From Rhodobacter sp. (GTDB lineage Bacteria > Pseudomonadota > Alphaproteobacteria > Rhodobacterales > Rhodobacteraceae): a stretch of 7,342 nucleotides of DNA. The DNA lies in assembly GCA_013824055.1 (NCBI GenBank), contig PNNE01000035.1:1-7342 (forward strand), given 5' to 3'. Every line of letters begins with the position of its first letter. The first letter of the stretch is position 1. The position numbers and the translations under genes were made by a program. Below the pieces are notes generated by a model. The model saw only the letters and a program-made list of their open reading frames with translations, did no database searches and was not told the origin of the DNA. Positions 6,191 to 7,342 of the stretch are shown piece by piece.

Positions 6191-6745
6191 ATGAACAGCT
6201 TGAAACTTGCAACCGCGATCCTGGCTCTGACCTCTGGCATGGCGCTGGCCGATGGCCACGGCAATCCCGACGTCGGTGGCGCGCCGATGTTCATGGACAA
6301 GAACATCATCGAGAACGCGGTCAACTCGAAGGACCACACCACCCTTGTCGCCGCGGTTCAGGCCGCGGGCCTGGTCGAGACGCTGTCGGGCGAAGGCCCC
6401 TTCACCGTCTTCGCGCCGACGAACGACGCTTTCGCCAAGCTGCCCGCGGGCACGGTGGAAACGCTGCTGAAGCCCGAGAACAAGGATCAGCTGACCAAGA
6501 TCCTGACCTGCCACGTCGTCGCTGCGGACGCGATGTCGGATGCGATCATGAAGATGGTCGATGACGACAAGGGCGCGCATCCGGTCAAGACCGTGGGCGG
6601 TTGCGAGTTCACCGCGATGTACAAGGACGGCGTGGTGATGATCCAGGACGGCCAGGGCAACGTCGCCAATGTCACGATCGCCGACGTCAAGCAGTCGAAC
6701 GGCGTGATCCACGTGATCGACACGGTTCTCTTGCCGGCCATGTGA
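6191..6745 (+). CDS. Exported fasciclin (FAS1, beta-Ig-H3) domain protein
   Basis: The protein has 184 residues. An N-terminal signal peptide (MNSLKLATAILALTSGMALA) has a likely cleavage after A20, giving a periplasmic or secreted single-domain protein. The FAS1 domain spans about 37-183. The H1 box is FTVFAPTNDAFAKLP (71-85), the middle LTCHVVAADAM (105-115) takes the place of the usual YH motif, and the H2 box is NGVIHVIDTVLLP (170-182). C107 and C138 (VGGCEF) are the only cysteines and could form a disulfide after export. FAS1 domains mediate adhesion or interaction at cell surfaces; bacterial single-domain members include MPT70/MPT83 of M. tuberculosis, which belong to the SigK regulon, and rhizobial Nex18-like proteins. 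The gene lies 110 bases after the anti-sigma gene with its own strong ribosome site and a candidate promoter, so it is a probable target of the adjacent sigma factor. The molecular ligand is unknown. Confidence 0.93.
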   Translation: MNSLKLATAILALTSGMALADGHGNPDVGGAPMFMDKNIIENAVNSKDHTTLVAAVQAAGLVETLSGEGPFTVFAPTNDAFAKLPAGTVETLLKPENKDQLTKILTCHVVAADAMSDAIMKMVDDDKGAHPVKTVGGCEFTAMYKDGVVMIQDGQGNVANVTIADVKQSNGVIHVIDTVLLPAM

Positions 6746-6778
6746 TCCGGCCATGTGATCCGGCCATTTGATCCGGCA
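6734..6778. repeat. 13-bp tandem repeat over the fasciclin stop codon
   Basis: The unit CCGGCCATGTGAT occurs at 6734-6746 and 6747-6759, again with one change (CCGGCCATTTGAT) at 6760-6772, then as a partial CCGGCA at 6773-6778. The first unit encodes the final Pro-Ala-Met and the TGA stop (6743-6745). As 13 is not a multiple of three and the stop lies in the first copy, expansion would lengthen only the 3' untranslated region. Confidence 0.9.
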
Positions 6779-6785
6779 ATCGGGC

Positions 6786-6809
6786 CGCGGGATGGTCACT
6801 CATCCCGCG
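6786..6809. terminator. Perfect 9-bp hairpin without T-tract
   Basis: CGCGGGATG (6786-6794) pairs perfectly with CATCCCGCG (6801-6809) around the loop GTCACT. No T-run follows on either strand, so it may be a 3'-end stabilising hairpin or a transcription pause site rather than a complete intrinsic terminator. It lies 40 bases after the fasciclin stop. Confidence 0.45.
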
Positions 6810-6869
6810 CGTCCGGTCCGGGGCCGGGGGGCAGGTCAGGTCCCCGTCTTGCCGCCTCCGGCCACGGCG

Positions 6870-6905
6870 GGTCTTCGGGCGCAAGTCCGAAGACCTTCTT
6901 TCGTT
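6870..6905 (+). terminator. Intrinsic terminator of the fasciclin transcript
   Basis: GGTCTTCGG (6870-6878) pairs perfectly with CCGAAGACC (6887-6895) around an 8-base loop, and the T-rich tail TTCTTTCGTT (6896-6905) follows on the plus strand. It is the likely end of the sigma/anti-sigma/fasciclin transcripts, facing the terminator of the convergent gene. Confidence 0.65.
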
Positions 6906-6914
6906 CGGGACACC

Positions 6915-6938
6915 GAAAAGGCCGCCCGAAGGCGGCCT
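6915..6938 (-). terminator. Intrinsic terminator of the right-edge minus-strand gene
   Basis: Read on the minus strand, AGGCCGCC (6938-6931), the loop TTCG and GGCGGCCT (6926-6919) form a perfect 8-bp stem capped by a stable TTCG tetraloop, followed by TTTTCGG. It begins four bases past the stop codon of the gene at the right edge. Confidence 0.75.
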
Positions 6939-6942
6939 GATC

Positions 6943-7342
6943 CTATTCCGCCGCTTCCTTCGGCGGCTCGCCGTCGGGCCGGTCGCTCTTGGGCTTGCGC
7001 GGCCCGCGCGCCCGGCGGGCACGTTCCTCTTTCGGCGCGGCCTCGGGGGCTGCGGTGACAGCCTCCGGCTCGGCCCGCCGACCCGAGGATTCGGGCGTCT
7101 CGATCAACCCGCTGTCGTCGCTGCCGTGCAGGTCGATCACATCCGTCGCCAGGGCAGGCTCTTCGGACGGAAGGCTGCGCTCGTCGCGGAAGTCGCGGTT
7201 GAAGTCCTGCCGGCGCTCACCGCGATCCTGGCGCTCGCCCCGATCCTGGCGGTCCCGGTCAGGCCGGTCGCCGCGGTCGCGGTCACGCCGGTCCTGCTGG
7301 CCTTCGGGACGGTCGCCGCGCGGCGGCTGCCCACCACCGTTC
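6943..7342 (-). CDS. C-terminal part of an Arg/Asp/Gly-rich protein, possibly DUF4167 family
   Basis: An open frame enters from the right edge and ends at TAG (6945-6943), giving 132 residues of a longer protein whose start is outside. From the window edge inward it has a low-complexity RNA-binding-like stretch (GDRPEGQQDRRDRDRGDRPD, then two QDRGER repeats), a less biased segment (DFNRDFRDERSLPSEEPALA, TDVIDLHGSDDSGLIETPES), and an Ala/Glu/Lys/Arg-rich tail ending PRKPKSDRPDGEPPKEAAE. No catalytic motif is visible. Alphaproteobacterial DUF4167 proteins have a conserved N-terminus and this kind of R/D/G-rich tail, and I judge that the best guess. RNA helicase or RNase E tails are alternatives. 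A dedicated terminator directly after the stop and the consistent amino-acid periodicity support it as coding. Identity needs the missing N-terminus. Confidence 0.6.
   Translation of the reverse strand, partial: NGGGQPPRGDRPEGQQDRRDRDRGDRPDRDRQDRGERQDRGERRQDFNRDFRDERSLPSEEPALATDVIDLHGSDDSGLIETPESSGRRAEPEAVTAAPEAAPKEERARRARGPRKPKSDRPDGEPPKEAAE
7213..7248. repeat. 18-bp in-frame tandem repeat encoding QDRGER
   Basis: Two adjacent 18-bp units (7213-7230 and 7231-7248) differ at two positions and encode QDRGER twice on the minus strand. Being in frame, copy change would alter the length of the disordered charged region without breaking the gene. Confidence 0.8.

Noticed and set aside
6744..6776. 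Repeated TGATCCGG as RpoE-type -35 sites (TGATC) of Rhodobacter
   Set aside because: They arise from the 13-bp tandem repeat after the fasciclin stop, with no fitting -10 and no plus-strand gene downstream.
6755..7058. Plus-strand open frames of 61 and 96 residues after the fasciclin gene
   Set aside because: They cross the hairpins and terminators and the antisense of the right-edge gene, with no ribosome site or recognisable sequence.

Overview
The window reads as a high-GC alphaproteobacterial chromosome segment, most likely Rhodobacterales (Rhodobacter/Paracoccus-like). The grounds are the strong G/C third-position bias, the Uup-type ABC-F protein with an alphaproteobacterial flavour, an Arg/Asp-rich tail like those of DUF4167 proteins, and the cysteine-bearing fasciclin protein. 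The genus is an inference from protein style, not from a marker gene. No mobile element, CRISPR array, tRNA or rRNA was seen, and no stretch over 300 bases lacks a gene.

Layout. (1) 1-1379, minus strand: the first 459 residues of an ABC-F ATPase (uup-like), running off the left edge. (2) 1473-2618, plus: a class III (CaiB/BaiF) CoA-transferase, divergent from uup across a 93-base gap. (3) 2805-4841, plus: a 678-residue RACo-type corrinoid reductive activator with an N-terminal [2Fe-2S] domain and a C-terminal ASKHA ATPase domain. It has no corrinoid protein or methyltransferase gene beside it here. (4) 4894-6745, plus: an ECF sigma factor, an overlapping membrane-anchored RskA-type anti-sigma factor, and an exported fasciclin-domain protein. 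(5) 6746-6942: a convergent intergenic region with a 13-bp tandem repeat over the fasciclin stop codon and three hairpins. (6) 6943-7342, minus: the C-terminal 132 residues of an Arg/Asp/Gly-rich protein, perhaps DUF4167, running off the right edge.

How they work together. The clearest functional unit is region 4. The ATGA overlap of sigma and anti-sigma genes, followed by a secreted fasciclin protein, has the same logic as sigK-rskA-mpt83/mpt70 of Mycobacterium tuberculosis: a membrane-anchored anti-sigma factor holds the sigma factor, and the released sigma factor drives a fasciclin-domain exported protein. The sigma factor also has two cysteines exactly 50 residues apart (C124, C174) flanking domain sigma-4, which is the spacing I recall for the redox-sensitive disulfide pair of M. 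tuberculosis SigK. The fasciclin protein has its own cysteine pair. Together these suggest a redox-responsive envelope module. The CoA-transferase and the corrinoid activator are co-directional, but a 186-base gap with a possible terminator and a 21-bp-spaced repeat argues for separate control of the activator.
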